Shown here piece by piece: positions 8,320-18,442 of a DNA stretch of 47,904 nucleotides. Under the pieces are notes generated by a model that saw only the letters and a program-made list of their open reading frames with translations, was not told where the DNA came from and ran no database searches. Numbering within the stretch: position 1 is the stretch's first letter; every line of letters starts with the position of its first letter. The position numbers were made by a program, and so were the translations under genes. The DNA is from Acetobacteraceae bacterium (lineage in GTDB: Bacteria > Pseudomonadota > Alphaproteobacteria > Acetobacterales > Acetobacteraceae): the NCBI GenBank assembly GCA_022842185.1, contig JALHQB010000039.1, positions 1 to 47,904 on the forward strand. The letters run 5' to 3'.

Positions 8320-9095
8320 TGGACGAAGCGGGGTTGCTCGCGGCGTTGCCGGTCCTGGCCTTCCAGGCGGTGCTGGTGCTCGCCCGGCTGGGCGCGGCGG
8401 TGATGCTGCTGCCTGGCCTTGGGGAGCAGGAAGTGCCGGGGCCGATCCGCGTCGGACTGGGCCTGGGGCTGGTGCTGTTGTTGATGCCGGTGCTGGCGCC
8501 GGGGCTGCCCGCCGCCCCGGACACTGTGGGTGAAGCGACGCGGCTGATCGCGCTCGAGGTCGTGGTGGGACTCTGGCTTGGCGGTCTCGCGCGGCTGGTG
8601 ACCATGGCGATGGCAGTGGCCGGGCAGGCGGTAGCACTCCTGCTGGGCCTGGCGCAGGCGCTGGTGCCGGACCCTGAACTCGGTGGGCAGGGCACGGCGA
8701 CGTCGCGGCTGTTTTCCCTGGCAGCGGCGGTGGTGGTGCTGTCGAGCGGCCTGTATGCCATCCCGCTGCGCGCGCTGGTCGAATCCTATGCCGTGCTGCC
8801 GGTGGGCGAACCCTTTCCGGCGGGCGCGGGGGCCGAGGCGATGGCCGGCGCGGCGGCCGAAAGCCTTGCCCTGGCGTTGCGGCTGGCGGCGCCCTTCGTC
8901 CTGGCCGCCGTGGTGATCAACGTCGCTCTTGGCCTGCTGACGCGCATCGCGCCGCAGGTGCAGGTGTATTTCATCGCGGTCCCGGGGCAGGTGCTGGCCG
9001 GGCTGGCCTTGCTCGCGATGGTCATGCCGGCGCTGTTCGGCGCTTTCGCGGAAGCCGCGCGCGACGCCTTCCTGACGCTGCCAGGGCTGCGCTGA
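8319..9095 (+). CDS. fliR: Flagellar type III export gate protein FliR
   Basis: FliR is the single-copy subunit of the FliPQR export gate and contacts FlhB. The 258-residue polytopic protein has about six hydrophobic helices. It carries the family's N-terminal ARLGAAVMLLPGLGEQEVPG, the mid-region GQAVALLLGLAQALVPDPEL and the C-terminal NVALGLLTRIAPQVQVYFIA. ATG 8319 overlaps the fliQ stop by one base; GTG 8316 would add one residue. flhB starts three bases after its stop. Confidence 0.96.
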   Translation: MDEAGLLAALPVLAFQAVLVLARLGAAVMLLPGLGEQEVPGPIRVGLGLGLVLLLMPVLAPGLPAAPDTVGEATRLIALEVVVGLWLGGLARLVTMAMAVAGQAVALLLGLAQALVPDPELGGQGTATSRLFSLAAAVVVLSSGLYAIPLRALVESYAVLPVGEPFPAGAGAEAMAGAAAESLALALRLAAPFVLAAVVINVALGLLTRIAPQVQVYFIAVPGQVLAGLALLAMVMPALFGAFAEAARDAFLTLPGLR

Positions 9096-9098
9096 CGC

Positions 9099-10157
9099 AT
9101 GGCCGGCGAAGAAGCAACCGACGCCGGCGAAAAGACAGAAGCCGCATCGCCACGACGCATCGAAAAAGCCCGTGACGACGGCCAGGTTGCGCTGTCGCGG
9201 GAAATGGTGGGCCTCGGTGCGCTGGCGGGCGGCGTGCTGGGGATGATGCTGGCGGTGGCACCGGGTGCCGCGATGGTGCGAGGCTTCGGCGGCGCGATGG
9301 CCCGCGCGCATGAGATCCCGCCGATCGAGGCAGCGGTCGAGATGGCGCGGCTGGGCCTGATGGTGGTGTTGCCGGTCGCTGTGCTAACCGCGTTCGGTGC
9401 GCTGGGTGCGACGTTCCTGCAAACGCGCGGGCTGATTTCCGCAAAGGGTCTGGTGCCTCAATTGTCGCGGCTCAACCCCGCGGCGGCGATCAAGCGCATC
9501 TTCGGGATGGAAGGAGCGATCGAGTTTCTGCGCACCCTGCTCAAGCTCGGACTCGTGGGGGCGGCGCTGTGGTACGCGATCGGCGATCCGGGCGACCTGC
9601 CGCGGCTGCTCCTGCTGCCCGCAGAGGGCCTGCTGGCGCGGGCGGGGCAGGCGGCGGGCGACCTTGCGATCGCCGCGTTGCTCGCCTTTTCGGCGATTGC
9701 GGCGGTGGATCTGGTGCTGGTGAACCAGCGCCATCTGCGCCGGCTGCGGATGTCGCGCCAGGACCAGAAGGAGGAATCGCGCGAAGCCGAGGGCGATCCG
9801 CACATCAGGGCCCGACAGCGCCAGATCCGCCAGCAGCGCGCGCGCGGCCGGATGATGGCGGCGGTACCCAAGGCCGCGGTGGTGATCACCAACCCGACCC
9901 ATTTCGCCGTAGCCCTGGCTTATGACCAGGGCGGCGAATCCGCGCCGCGGATCGTCGCCAAGGGGGCTGACGAGGTCGCCGCCCGCATCCGCGCCGTGGC
10001 GACGGAGGCTGGGGTGCCGATCGTGTCCAACCCGCCGCTGGCGCGTGCGCTGTTTCCGCTGGACCTGGATGCGGAAATCCCGCCGGACCATTATCAGGCA
10101 GTGGCCGAGATCATCGCCTATGTCTGGCGGCTCGGCGGTCGGGGGCAGCCAGGGTGA
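9099..10157 (+). CDS. flhB: Flagellar export switch protein FlhB
   Basis: FlhB controls the switch of export specificity from rod/hook to filament substrates. The 352-residue protein has the Glu/Lys-rich N-terminus with TEAASPRRIEKARDDGQVA and four membrane helices in its first 210 residues. The conserved linker is RMSRQDQKEESREAEGDPHI. The cytoplasmic domain has the autocleavage site NPTH, with cleavage expected between Asn265 and Pro266. The downstream ARALF and HYQAVAEIIAYVW segments are intact, so it looks functional. Its 3' end overlaps the kinase start by four bases. Confidence 0.97.
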   Translation: MAGEEATDAGEKTEAASPRRIEKARDDGQVALSREMVGLGALAGGVLGMMLAVAPGAAMVRGFGGAMARAHEIPPIEAAVEMARLGLMVVLPVAVLTAFGALGATFLQTRGLISAKGLVPQLSRLNPAAAIKRIFGMEGAIEFLRTLLKLGLVGAALWYAIGDPGDLPRLLLLPAEGLLARAGQAAGDLAIAALLAFSAIAAVDLVLVNQRHLRRLRMSRQDQKEESREAEGDPHIRARQRQIRQQRARGRMMAAVPKAAVVITNPTHFAVALAYDQGGESAPRIVAKGADEVAARIRAVATEAGVPIVSNPPLARALFPLDLDAEIPPDHYQAVAEIIAYVWRLGGRGQPG

Positions 10158-11671
10158 CAGAATCACGGGGTCGGGAGCCGGAAGAAGCGGCATTCCGCAA
10201 ACTGTTCGAAGCGGAGGAAGCGGTCGGCCTGGCCGTCCTGGACACCACAGGGCGCATTCTGTTCGCCAATGCGGCGCTGGGCCGGCTGTGCGGTGCGGGA
10301 CCGGCCCCGCAGGCGGCGTGCCCGGCAGCGTCCCTGTTCAGTGCGGAGACGGCCCAAGGCGTGGCCGAGATCGTGCGGGCCGCGCTCGCCGGCCCGCCGG
10401 CGCCGCCCGCCGTGCTGGCCCGTCTGGCTGACACCACCCTGCCGGCCGATGCGCAGGTCGAGGTCGCCTGCCGGCCCCTTCGCGGAGAGGCCGGCGCGCT
10501 GCTGCGCGTGACCGACGTGACCGCCCGGCGGCGCATGCAGGCGCAGATGGAAGAAGGCGCCAGGCTGCAATCGGTGGGCCGGCTGGCCGGCGGCGTTGCG
10601 CATGATTTCAACAACCTCCTCGCCGCGATCACCGGCGCGGCGGAAGCGGCGCTGGCGCGCGGGCCTGACGCGCCGACGGCCGAGGACCTCCGCCAGATCA
10701 TGGACAGCGCGTCGCGCGGTGCGCGGCTGGTGAAGCAATTGCTCGCCTTCGCCAGCCGCCAGGCGCTGGCGCCGCGCGTGCTGCCGTTGGCCGAAACGGT
10801 GGAAGCGATGGCACCGCTGCTGCGGCGGCTGATCGGTGGGCGGCATCTGCTGGCGCTCGACCTGCCGCCGGCGCCGGGGCCGCGCGTGCGGGTGGATGGA
10901 TCGCAGCTCGACCAGGTACTGCTGAATCTTGCGGTGAATGCGCGCGACGCCATGCCCGCCGGCGGCACCATCCGCGTCGGCATCGAGACGCTGGCGCTCA
11001 CGGCGGATCGGGTCGAACCCGGTGCGGTGGTGCCGCCCGGCGATTGGGTGGTGCTGACGGTGGAAGACAGTGGTCGCGGCATCGCGCCGGCCGACCTGCC
11101 GCGCATCTTCGAGCCCTTCTTCACCACGCGGCGCGCTGACGGCGGGACCGGGCTGGGCCTGTCCACGGTGCTCGGCATCGTCCGGCAATCGGGCGGGCAT
11201 GTGACGGTCGCGTCGCGCCCTGGCGAAGGGACCGCCTTCCGGCTGTGGTTCCCTGTGGCGATGGAGGCGGTATCGGTGCCGGCGCCGGTGGCTGTGCCGG
11301 CGACCGGTGCCGCGCGCAGCGTGCTGCTGGTCGAGGATGAGGCGCCGCTGCGGCGCCTGGCCGCGCATGCGTTGAAGGCCGCAGGGCACACGGTGCGAGA
11401 GGCCGAGGATGCCGAGGCGGCGCTGGAGGCCGTGGCGGATGGTTTCGTGCCCGACGTGCTGGTGTCCGACGTGACGATGCCTGGGGATATGGATGGCATC
11501 GCGCTCGCCGATGCGTTGCGCGCCACGGTTCCGGGCTTGGGCATCATCCTGGTATCCGGTTACGCGGAGCGGGCGGTGGGGGAGGGCGTCGCGGGCCGTG
11601 GCTATTCCTTCCTCGAGAAGCCGTTCCGCATGAAGGCGCTGCTGGCTGCCATCGGGACCGCCAGTTCTTAA
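10154..11671 (+). CDS. CckA-like hybrid sensor histidine kinase (PAS-HisKA-HATPase-REC)
   Basis: A 505-residue hybrid kinase. A PAS-like domain covers about residues 15-125. The H-box [15 protein letters not shown] has phospho-acceptor His150. The ATPase domain has an N-box at Asn262, the G1 motif DSGRGI (305-310) and the G2 motif GTGLGLS (331-337). A receiver domain from about 388 has phospho-acceptor Asp439. The H-box region is of the CckA type, and CckA feeds the CtrA relay that controls flagellar and cell-cycle genes in alphaproteobacteria. It differs from classical CckA in having no membrane helices and only one PAS domain. Its GTG start overlaps flhB by four bases, so it is coupled to the flagellar operon. 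Confidence 0.88.
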   Translation: MTESRGREPEEAAFRKLFEAEEAVGLAVLDTTGRILFANAALGRLCGAGPAPQAACPAASLFSAETAQGVAEIVRAALAGPPAPPAVLARLADTTLPADAQVEVACRPLRGEAGALLRVTDVTARRRMQAQMEEGARLQSVGRLAGGVAHDFNNLLAAITGAAEAALARGPDAPTAEDLRQIMDSASRGARLVKQLLAFASRQALAPRVLPLAETVEAMAPLLRRLIGGRHLLALDLPPAPGPRVRVDGSQLDQVLLNLAVNARDAMPAGGTIRVGIETLALTADRVEPGAVVPPGDWVVLTVEDSGRGIAPADLPRIFEPFFTTRRADGGTGLGLSTVLGIVRQSGGHVTVASRPGEGTAFRLWFPVAMEAVSVPAPVAVPATGAARSVLLVEDEAPLRRLAAHALKAAGHTVREAEDAEAALEAVADGFVPDVLVSDVTMPGDMDGIALADALRATVPGLGIILVSGYAERAVGEGVAGRGYSFLEKPFRMKALLAAIGTASS

Positions 11672-11707
11672 TTTGTTCTTGCTGTTCCGGCGCCTGGGGC
11701 GCATCTT
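11664..11707 (+). promoter_or_regulatory. LexA (SOS) box and candidate promoter of recA
   Basis: GTTC (11664-11667), seven bases, then GTTC (11675-11678) is a perfect match to the alphaproteobacterial LexA box GTTC-N7-GTTC. A third GTTC follows at 11684. The box overlaps the stop codon of the upstream kinase gene. A weak promoter, TTGCTG (11679-11684), 17 bases, CATCTT (11702-11707), sits immediately downstream, so bound LexA would block it. recA starts about 110 bases further on. Confidence 0.8.
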
Positions 11708-11817
11708 TCGCTTGCGCCGAATCGCCCCGCCATGTGCGGGTGCGGAGAGGCCCGACGGGGCGAGCCGCCGGGCGGTTCGCTACGAATGGGCGATGGACTG
11801 GATGGAGAAATCGCCCT

Positions 11818-12900
11818 ATGGTTGATAAATCATTGCCGGATCGGGGTAAGGGCATGGACAAGGGAAAGGCGCTCGACGCCGCGCTGAGCCAGATCGAACG
11901 GGCCTTCGGCAAGGGTTCGATCATGCGCCTCGGCGCCCGCCAGGCACAGGATGGCGCGATCGAGGTGGTCTCCACCGGATCGCTGGGCCTTGATCTCGCG
12001 CTTGGGATCGGCGGGCTGCCCAAGGGGCGCATCGTCGAGATCTACGGGCCTGAATCCTCGGGCAAGACGACTCTGGCGCTGCATGTCATCGCCGAGGCGC
12101 AGAAGAAGGGCGGTACCTGCGCCTTCGTCGATGCCGAACATGCGCTGGACCCCGGCTATGCGCGCAAGCTCGGCGTCGATGTGGACAATCTGCTGATCAG
12201 CCAGCCCGATGCCGGCGAACAGGCGCTGGAGATCGCCGATACGCTGGTGCGCTCGGGCGCGATCGATGTGCTGGTGGTCGATTCCGTTGCCGCCCTGGTG
12301 CCGCGCGCGGAATTGGAAGGCGAGATGGGCGACACCCATGTCGGCCTGCATGCCCGCCTGATGTCGCAGGCGCTGCGCAAGCTGACCGGGTCGGTATCGA
12401 AATCCAACACGCTGCTGATCTTCCTGAACCAGATCCGGTTGAAGATCGGCGTGATGTTCGGCAATCCGGAGACCACCACCGGCGGCAATGCGCTGAAGTT
12501 CTATGCGTCGGTTCGCATGGAAATCCGCCGGATCGGCGCGATCAAGGACCGCGACGAGGTCACCGGCAACCACACCCGCGTCAAGGTGGTGAAGAACAAG
12601 ATGGCCCCGCCGTTCCGCGAGGTCGAGTTCGACATCATGTATGGCGAAGGCATCAGCAAGGTCGGGGAGCTGATCGATCTCGGCGTCAAGGCGAGCATCG
12701 TCGAGAAATCGGGCGCGTGGTTCTCCTGCGACAGCCAGCGCATCGGCCAGGGGCGTGAGAACGCCAAGCAGTTCCTGCGCGACCATCCCGATATGTCGGC
12801 GTCGATCGAACAGCGCATCCGCGGCCAGGCCGGGCTGCTCGCCGAGAAGATGCTGGTGGGCGAGGGCGGCGACGACGATGAGGCGATCGCGGCCGAATAA
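11818..12900 (+). CDS. recA: Recombinase RecA
   Basis: RecA forms filaments on single-stranded DNA, performs strand exchange and activates LexA self-cleavage in the SOS response. The 360-residue protein has the Walker A loop GPESSGKT at 77-84, the Walker B strand [10 protein letters not shown] at 151-160, the L1/L2 DNA-binding regions ([34 protein letters not shown]) and an acidic C-terminal tail. ATG 11818 is preferred for its GGAG and because alphaproteobacterial RecA often has a longer N-terminus. ATG 11854, preceded by GGGGTAAGG, is a real alternative. A LexA box precedes the gene and a strong hairpin follows it. Confidence 0.98.
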   Translation: MVDKSLPDRGKGMDKGKALDAALSQIERAFGKGSIMRLGARQAQDGAIEVVSTGSLGLDLALGIGGLPKGRIVEIYGPESSGKTTLALHVIAEAQKKGGTCAFVDAEHALDPGYARKLGVDVDNLLISQPDAGEQALEIADTLVRSGAIDVLVVDSVAALVPRAELEGEMGDTHVGLHARLMSQALRKLTGSVSKSNTLLIFLNQIRLKIGVMFGNPETTTGGNALKFYASVRMEIRRIGAIKDRDEVTGNHTRVKVVKNKMAPPFREVEFDIMYGEGISKVGELIDLGVKASIVEKSGAWFSCDSQRIGQGRENAKQFLRDHPDMSASIEQRIRGQAGLLAEKMLVGEGGDDDEAIAAE

Positions 12901-12922
12901 GCGGCAGCGCCAGATACGCAAT

Positions 12923-12955
12923 GACGCCCGCGGCAGGAACTCTGCCGCGGGCGTC
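12923..12955 (+). terminator. Terminator-like hairpin after recA
   Basis: A perfect 14-bp stem joins 12923-12936 (GACGCCCGCGGCAG) and 12942-12955 around a five-base GAACT loop, 22 bases past the recA stop. The downstream tract is only weakly T-rich (GTCGTTTCC), but stem strength and position fit a recA terminator. Confidence 0.75.
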
Positions 12956-13021
12956 GTCGTTTCCGGGCGGCGGCAACCATCCCAGGCACGGCGTGTTTTC
13001 TCCGGGACAGGAGAGATTTGA

Positions 13022-13225
13022 ATGAACAAGCCCAACCGTCCCAGACTGCCGAAGATCGCCCCGGAATCGCCGCCCGAAAAGCCGCATCCGCTGCAGCGTC
13101 CCGATGAACGCAAGGAAGGCGGCCCGGATTTCGGCAAGGCGGAACGACAGCAGGAGAACCGCCGGAAGACGGAAGATCAGGCCGAAGAGGAAGCGAAGCC
13201 TGAGCATTTCCACACGCCCGACTGA
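13022..13225 (+). CDS. Small hydrophilic, highly charged protein of unknown function
   Basis: A 67-residue product rich in Pro, Glu, Lys and Arg (for example KAERQQENRRKTEDQAEEEA), with no hydrophobic segment and likely disordered. The start is supported by AGGAGA about nine bases upstream of ATG 13022. It follows recA after a terminator and converges on the PepSY gene. No family recognised. Its good ribosome site and distinct composition argue that it is translated. Confidence 0.6.
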   Translation: MNKPNRPRLPKIAPESPPEKPHPLQRPDERKEGGPDFGKAERQQENRRKTEDQAEEEAKPEHFHTPD

Positions 13226-13246
13226 CCCCGGCCAGGCGCGAACTGT

Positions 13247-13531
13247 TTAGCCGTCGCGATCGACACTGAGCACACGGCCATCGCCGGCGTGGATGTCCAC
13301 TTCGATCTCGCGTCCCTGCGCGTCCCGGCCTTCCACTTCCCACTTGCCGTCATCACAATCCACGTCCTGGACACGGGTGACGCCCGCGCCGCGGGCGATG
13401 CGGATCGCCTCCTCCGCGGTGATGCCCGTCCGGCACTGGTTGTCATCGGCCCGGGCGGGCACAGGCGTCGCGAGCAGGGACAGAGCGAGCGGGGCGGCGG
13501 CGAGCAAGGCGGTTCGGATCACGGTGCGCAT
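13247..13531 (-). CDS. PepSY-domain periplasmic protein
   Basis: A 94-residue exported protein with signal peptide MRTVIRTALLAAAPLALSLL and likely cleavage near ARA-DD. The mature part is a single PepSY-like domain: ITAEEAIRIARGAGVTRVQD, then GKWEVEGRDAQGREIEVDIH, ending in the beta hairpin GDGRVLSVDRDG. Two cysteines (in DDNQCRTG and DVDCDDG) may form a disulfide. PepSY domains occur in envelope proteins and protease inhibitors, but the specific role here is unknown. GAAGG abuts ATG 13531, an unusually short spacing. Confidence 0.8.
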   Translation of the reverse strand: MRTVIRTALLAAAPLALSLLATPVPARADDNQCRTGITAEEAIRIARGAGVTRVQDVDCDDGKWEVEGRDAQGREIEVDIHAGDGRVLSVDRDG

Positions 13532-13699
13532 CCTTCAATCATGAACATTCGTCCATATTGTGTCCCCCCGTCGATGTGCCACCCCTGATCGGGTTCTCGC
13601 CGCCCCTTCACGCACCGCGCCACCCGCGCTACCTGTCGCTCCCTTTGGGCCAACACCTTGCCGGGACGCGCTTTTCCCGGGCGACGCGACGGGCAGGAC

Positions 13700-16345
13700 A
13701 TGACCAGCAGCAACGACATCCGCGCCACTTTCCTGGATTACTTTCACCGCAACGGTCATGAGGTGGTGGAATCCTCGCCGTTGGTTCCGCGCAATGACCC
13801 GACGCTGATGTTCGCCAATTCGGGCATGGTGCAGTTCAAGAACGTCTTCACCGGGCAGGAAACGCGGCCGTACAAGCGCGCCACTTCGGCGCAGAAATCG
13901 GTCCGCGCTGGCGGCAAGCACAACGATCTGGACAATGTCGGCTACACCGCCCGGCACCACACCTTCTTCGAGATGCTGGGGAATTTCTCCTTCGGGGATT
14001 ATTTCAAGGAGCAGGCGATCCCCTACGCCTGGGAATTGCTGACGCGCGACTTTGCCCTGCCGAAGGACAAGTTGCTGGTCACGGTCTATTCCGAGGATGA
14101 GGACGCCGCCGCCATCTGGCGCAAGGTCGCCGGCCTGCCGGACAGCCGCATCATCCGCATCTCTACCTCCGACAATTTCTGGCGCATGGGCGACACCGGC
14201 CCCTGCGGCCCGTGTTCCGAAATCTTCTTCGACCATGGCGACAAGATCCCCGGCGGCCCGCCCGGTTCCCCGGATGAGGATGGCGACCGGTTCATCGAGA
14301 TCTGGAACCTGGTCTTCATGCAGTTCCTCGAAGAACCGGCCGGGACGCGCAACCCGCTGCCGCGGCCTTCGATCGACACCGGCATGGGGCTGGAACGCTT
14401 CGCCGCGATCCTGCAGGGCAAGCACGACAATTACGACACCGACACGCTGCGCGCGATCATCCTGGCCAGCGCGGAAGCCACCGGGCAGGAACCGGACGGC
14501 CCGTTCCGGTCCAGCCATCGCGTGGTCGCCGACCATCTGCGCGCCGGCGCCTTCCTGCTGGCCGATGGCGTGCTGCCATCCAATGAAGGCCGCGGCTATG
14601 TCCTGCGCCGCATCCTGCGTCGGGCGATGCGCCACGCGCATATGATGGGCTCGCGCGACCCGCTGATGCACCGCCTGCTGCCGGCGCTCGTGCGCCAGAT
14701 GGGCGCGGCCTATCCCGAATTGGTCCGCGCCGAAGCGCTGATCAGCGAGACGCTGCGTCTGGAGGAAACCCGATTCCGGTCCCTGCTGGAACGCGGCCTC
14801 GGCCTGCTGGCGGAAGAAACCGGCAAACTTGGCGACAGGGAGACGCTGCCGGGCGAGGTGGCGTTCCGCCTCTATGACACCTTCGGCTTCCCGCTCGACC
14901 TGACGCAGGACGCGTTGCGCGCGGAGGGCCGCCCGGTCGATGTCGAGGGCTTCAACGCCGCCATGACCGAACAGCGCAAGCGCGCCCGCGCCGCCTGGGC
15001 GGGTTCCGGCGAGGCCGCGACGGAAAGCGTGTGGTTCGACCTGAAGGAGAAGGTCGGGGCGTCCGAGTTCCTCGGCTACAGCACGGAGACCGCCGAGGGC
15101 GAGATCGTCGCCATGGTCGCCGAGGGCAGGCCGGTCGATGCGGCGCCGGTCGGCACCGAGGTCGCGGTGCTGCTGAACCAGACGCCCTTCTATGCGGAAT
15201 CCGGCGGCCAGGTGGGCGATACCGGCATCATCCATGTCGGCGACACGCGCATCGAGATTCGCGACACCCAGAAGAAGCTCGGGGCGCTGTATGTGCATCT
15301 CGGCACCGTCGTCTCGGGTGAAGCCAAGACCGGCATGGCTGTCCAGGCCGAGGTGAACCACGCCCGCCGTTCCGCGATCCGCGCCCACCATTCCGCGACG
15401 CATCTGCTGCATGAGGCACTGCGGCGGCGCCTGGGCACCCATGTCGCGCAGAAGGGATCGTTGAACGCGCCGGACCGGCTGCGCTTCGACGTGTCTCAGC
15501 CCACGCCGATGTCGGAGGAAGACCTGCACTGGGTCGAGGTCGAGGTGAATGCCCGCATCCGGGAAAACGCCGAGGTCATCACCCGCCTGATGACGCCCGA
15601 AGCCGCCGTCGAAGCGGGTGCGATGGCGTTGTTCGGGGAAAAGTATGGCGAGGAGGTCCGCGTCGTCGGCATGGCCCATGACCCCGCGGCGGTGGAAAAG
15701 CACGGCGTCTATTCGCTGGAACTGTGCGGCGGCACGCATGTGCGGCGCACCGGCGATATCGGGCTGTTCAAGATCGTATCGGAAGGCGCGGTTTCGGCCG
15801 GCGTGCGCCGCGTGGAGGCGGTGACGGGCGAGGCCGCACTGGCGCTGGTCGCCCAGATGGAGGAGAGCCTCCAGGCCGCCGCCGGGGTGCTGAAGGTGCA
15901 GCCAGGCGAACTCGCCGGCCGCATCGCGACGCTGGTCGAGGAACGCCGCAAGCTGGAACGCGACGTCGCCGATCTGCGCAAGAAGCTCGCGACCGGCGGT
16001 GGCGGGGCGGAGGTCGAGCAGGTCGCCGGCCTGCGCGTCGCCCTGCGCGACCTCGGCGAAGTGCCCGCGCGCGACCTGAAGGGCCTGGCCGACGCCATCC
16101 TGAAGGGCGGCACGGCGGATGTGGTCGCGCTGGTCTCCACGGCGGAAGGCAAGGCCTCCATCGTCGTTGCCACGGGCGAAGGCGCGAAGGGGAAGGCGGA
16201 TGCGGTGGCATTGGTCCGCGCAGCGGCCGCGGCGGTGGGCGGCAAGGGCGGCGGCGGGCGGCCGGACATGGCCCAGGCCGGCGGGCCGGATGCCGACAAA
16301 TCCGCGGATGCGCTGGCGGCGGTGAAGGCGGCGCTGGGCGGGTGA
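13700..16345 (+). CDS. alaS: Alanyl-tRNA synthetase
   Basis: It charges tRNA-Ala and clears mischarged Ser/Gly-tRNA. The 881-residue product is the normal bacterial length. The N-terminal class II catalytic core includes [38 protein letters not shown] and [16 protein letters not shown]. The editing domain's zinc ligands are visible as His564 and His568 (HHSATH) and Cys676 and His680 (CGGTH). The C-terminal Ala domain ends with a Gly-rich [16 protein letters not shown] segment typical of AlaRS. ATG 13700 follows GGCAGG. The TGA overlaps the GTG of the next gene by four bases. Confidence 0.98.
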   Translation: MTSSNDIRATFLDYFHRNGHEVVESSPLVPRNDPTLMFANSGMVQFKNVFTGQETRPYKRATSAQKSVRAGGKHNDLDNVGYTARHHTFFEMLGNFSFGDYFKEQAIPYAWELLTRDFALPKDKLLVTVYSEDEDAAAIWRKVAGLPDSRIIRISTSDNFWRMGDTGPCGPCSEIFFDHGDKIPGGPPGSPDEDGDRFIEIWNLVFMQFLEEPAGTRNPLPRPSIDTGMGLERFAAILQGKHDNYDTDTLRAIILASAEATGQEPDGPFRSSHRVVADHLRAGAFLLADGVLPSNEGRGYVLRRILRRAMRHAHMMGSRDPLMHRLLPALVRQMGAAYPELVRAEALISETLRLEETRFRSLLERGLGLLAEETGKLGDRETLPGEVAFRLYDTFGFPLDLTQDALRAEGRPVDVEGFNAAMTEQRKRARAAWAGSGEAATESVWFDLKEKVGASEFLGYSTETAEGEIVAMVAEGRPVDAAPVGTEVAVLLNQTPFYAESGGQVGDTGIIHVGDTRIEIRDTQKKLGALYVHLGTVVSGEAKTGMAVQAEVNHARRSAIRAHHSATHLLHEALRRRLGTHVAQKGSLNAPDRLRFDVSQPTPMSEEDLHWVEVEVNARIRENAEVITRLMTPEAAVEAGAMALFGEKYGEEVRVVGMAHDPAAVEKHGVYSLELCGGTHVRRTGDIGLFKIVSEGAVSAGVRRVEAVTGEAALALVAQMEESLQAAAGVLKVQPGELAGRIATLVEERRKLERDVADLRKKLATGGGGAEVEQVAGLRVALRDLGEVPARDLKGLADAILKGGTADVVALVSTAEGKASIVVATGEGAKGKADAVALVRAAAAAVGGKGGGGRPDMAQAGGPDADKSADALAAVKAALGG

Positions 16346-17418
16346 CCCGCGCCCGGGATTTGGGTCTGGCGCCGGGCATCTTCGCCCCCGGCGCGCATAA
16401 CGCCATTACTGACGTGGCGGGCGTCGCGGTCGGTCAGGTCACGTTGATCGAAGGTGACGCCACCCGCACCGGCGTCACCACCATCATCCCGCATCCGGGC
16501 AATCCCTTCACGGATCGTGTGCCCGCGGGGCTCTGCGTGATGAATGGCTACGGGAAACTGGCGGGTGCGACGCAGCTCACCGAACTCGGTGAGCTGGAAA
16601 CGCCGATCGTGCTGACCAATACGCTGGCCGTCGGGCGGGCGATGGAGGCGGTGATCGACTGGACACTGGCCCGCAACGCCGATGCCGTCAGCGTCAACGC
16701 CGTGGTGGGCGAGACCAATGACGGCCGCCTGAACGATATTCGCGCGCGCGGCGTGACCATGGCGCATGTCCGCGAAGCCCTCGACGCCGCCGCCCCAGGC
16801 GCCGTCGCGGAGGGCAGCGTCGGCGCCGGCACCGGGACCATGGCCTTCGGTTTCAAGGGTGGCATCGGTACGTCGTCACGTGTGCTGCCCCAGGCGCTGG
16901 GGGGCTGGACCATCGGCGCGTTGGTGCAGGCGAATTACGGCGGCGTGCTGATGATGGATGGCATCCCGGTCGGTCGTGCGCTCGGCAAATGGTATCTGAA
17001 GGAACACACCGATCGCGGCGATGCGGATGGGTCCGTGATGGTGGTGATCGCCACCGATGCGCCGCTGTCCGACCGCAACCTGACACGGCTTGCCGCCCGC
17101 GCCATGGCGGGGCTGGCGCGCACTGGCGCGGCGTTCTCGGATGGGTCGGGCGATTACGCCATCGCCTTCGCCACCCATCCCGGCGTGCGGCGCGACCCCG
17201 AACGCCGCGCCCACCATGCGATCATCGCGGATTGGCCGAACGACCGCATGTCGCCGCTGTTCGTCGCGGCTGCCGAGGCGGTGGAGGAGGCGGTGCTCAA
17301 CGCGTTGACGATGGCGACGACGATCACCGGCCGGGATGGCCGCACGGGCCGCCGAGCCACGGGCCATGCCATCGACCTGGAAGCCCTGCGCGCCGTGCTG
17401 CGGGATCACGGGCGATGA
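16342..17418 (+). CDS. P1-family (DmpA-type) self-processing peptidase
   Basis: A 358-residue Ntn-fold protein of the S58/DmpA family (L-aminopeptidase/D-esterase, beta-aminopeptidase). Family marks are the opening [20 protein letters not shown], the [20 protein letters not shown] region and the autoproteolysis site [10 protein letters not shown]. Cleavage is expected before Ser159, which becomes the N-terminal nucleophile. GTG 16342 overlaps the alaS stop (GTGA), implying translational coupling. There is no signal peptide, so it is probably cytoplasmic. The natural substrate cannot be read from sequence. Confidence 0.9.
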   Translation: MTRARDLGLAPGIFAPGAHNAITDVAGVAVGQVTLIEGDATRTGVTTIIPHPGNPFTDRVPAGLCVMNGYGKLAGATQLTELGELETPIVLTNTLAVGRAMEAVIDWTLARNADAVSVNAVVGETNDGRLNDIRARGVTMAHVREALDAAAPGAVAEGSVGAGTGTMAFGFKGGIGTSSRVLPQALGGWTIGALVQANYGGVLMMDGIPVGRALGKWYLKEHTDRGDADGSVMVVIATDAPLSDRNLTRLAARAMAGLARTGAAFSDGSGDYAIAFATHPGVRRDPERRAHHAIIADWPNDRMSPLFVAAAEAVEEAVLNALTMATTITGRDGRTGRRATGHAIDLEALRAVLRDHGR

Positions 17419-18026
17419 GGCGCGCGTTGGTGGCGGCCGCGATCCTGGTCTGCGCGCTGCCGGTCGCCGAAGCCGCCCGCACCAACCTTCGCGCCGCGCG
17501 GCCGGGCAACACGCCGCTTGAACTGCGTGCGGAGTTCGCAGCCGAGCACTGGACCATTGGCGTGCTTGAGGGCGGCGTCGAAAGCCAGCGCATCAGCGTG
17601 CAGTCGGACCTGCCGGAGGTCGCCCCGCGCCTGGCCGAGACCAATGGCGATGGCGCGCCCGATCTGTGGGTGCCGGTGATCGGCGGCAATGCCAACACCG
17701 CCTGGGATGTCTGGATCATGCAGCCCGAACGCGCGCGCTTCCGCCGCGCGGGCGAGATCAGCGGCCTGCATTTTTCTCGCGACAGCGCGGGACGGCTGGT
17801 TTCGCTGGGCCGCAATGGCTGTTGCAGCGTGGTCTATACCTTCCACGACTACACGGCCGAGGGTGCGCTGCGGGAGGCCTTCGCCATCGAACGGCGGCTG
17901 GACGACCTCAACCGCGGCACCTGCGAACCGCAGGCGCTCGCGATCGAACCGCCGGCTGCCGCCGTGCGCGCGACCTGCGCGCTGTCCCCCGGCCGGATGC
18001 CGGGGGCCATGTTGCGCGTGCCTTGA
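17415..18026 (+). CDS. Secreted protein of unknown function
   Basis: A 203-residue product with signal peptide [20 protein letters not shown] and a beta-rich mature domain. The segment ETNGDGAPDLWVPVIGGNAN resembles a calcium-binding FG-GAP/propeller strand loop. Cysteines occur at NGCCSVVYTF, RGTCEPQ and ATCALS. Its ATG overlaps the peptidase stop (ATGA), so it should be made together with the DmpA-like peptidase. It resembles uncharacterised exported proteins seen near cell-envelope genes. Function unknown. Confidence 0.75.
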   Translation: MRRALVAAAILVCALPVAEAARTNLRAARPGNTPLELRAEFAAEHWTIGVLEGGVESQRISVQSDLPEVAPRLAETNGDGAPDLWVPVIGGNANTAWDVWIMQPERARFRRAGEISGLHFSRDSAGRLVSLGRNGCCSVVYTFHDYTAEGALREAFAIERRLDDLNRGTCEPQALAIEPPAAAVRATCALSPGRMPGAMLRVP

Positions 18027-18365
18027 TCAGCGCACGCGCATGCCTTCATCCGTGATGACGACGCGGCTGATGACGCAGATATTGGTGTGCCGCATCTCGG
18101 CCGCCTGATTGCCCTGCCAGACGACGCGGAAATCGAAGTTTTCCTCACTGCCCAGGTTGAAGACGGAACTCTGGCCGGGGCGCAGCCCGGCCGCGGTCAG
18201 GCGGTTCGGACCCCAGCTGGTGATACGTGACGGGTTGTAGAACAGCCGCGTCACGGTGCTCGATGAGTTGTTCACAATGCGAAGGTTGGTATCGCAGCGT
18301 TGCGCTTGCGCCGCGGGCGCGACGAGTGTGATGAGGAAGGCGGCGAGCAGGAGGCGAGACCGCAT
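18027..18365 (-). CDS. Small secreted protein of unknown function
   Basis: A 112-residue exported protein with signal peptide MRSRLLLAAFLITLVAPAAQ. The mature part is about 90 residues with two cysteines (QRCDTN, TNICVISR) and a predicted beta-sandwich pattern (NLRIVNNSSSTVTRLFYNPS, FDFRVVWQGN). ATG 18365 is chosen because it starts the signal peptide directly with GGAA five bases upstream. ATG 18389 and GTG 18392 are longer alternatives. It converges with the preceding gene, with no spacer between the stops. Confidence 0.7.
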   Translation of the reverse strand: MRSRLLLAAFLITLVAPAAQAQRCDTNLRIVNNSSSTVTRLFYNPSRITSWGPNRLTAAGLRPGQSSVFNLGSEENFDFRVVWQGNQAAEMRHTNICVISRVVITDEGMRVR

Positions 18366-18442
18366 GACGTTTCCATTGTTGGATGCCATCACGGCTTTGA
18401 GAGTATTTCGTCGGATATCGCAACGGAAATCGTGGAGCGCCG

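Noticed and set aside
11675..11687. GTTC-N5-GTTC as the LexA box
   Set aside because: The spacing is wrong; the pair at 11664 and 11675 has the correct seven-base spacing.
10163..11704. 513-codon minus-strand frame opposite the kinase
   Set aside because: Gln/His/Arg-rich shadow with no recognisable domain; the sense strand shows a full kinase architecture.
13535..15739. 734-codon minus-strand frame opposite alaS
   Set aside because: It mirrors the alaS codon pattern and carries no motif of its own.
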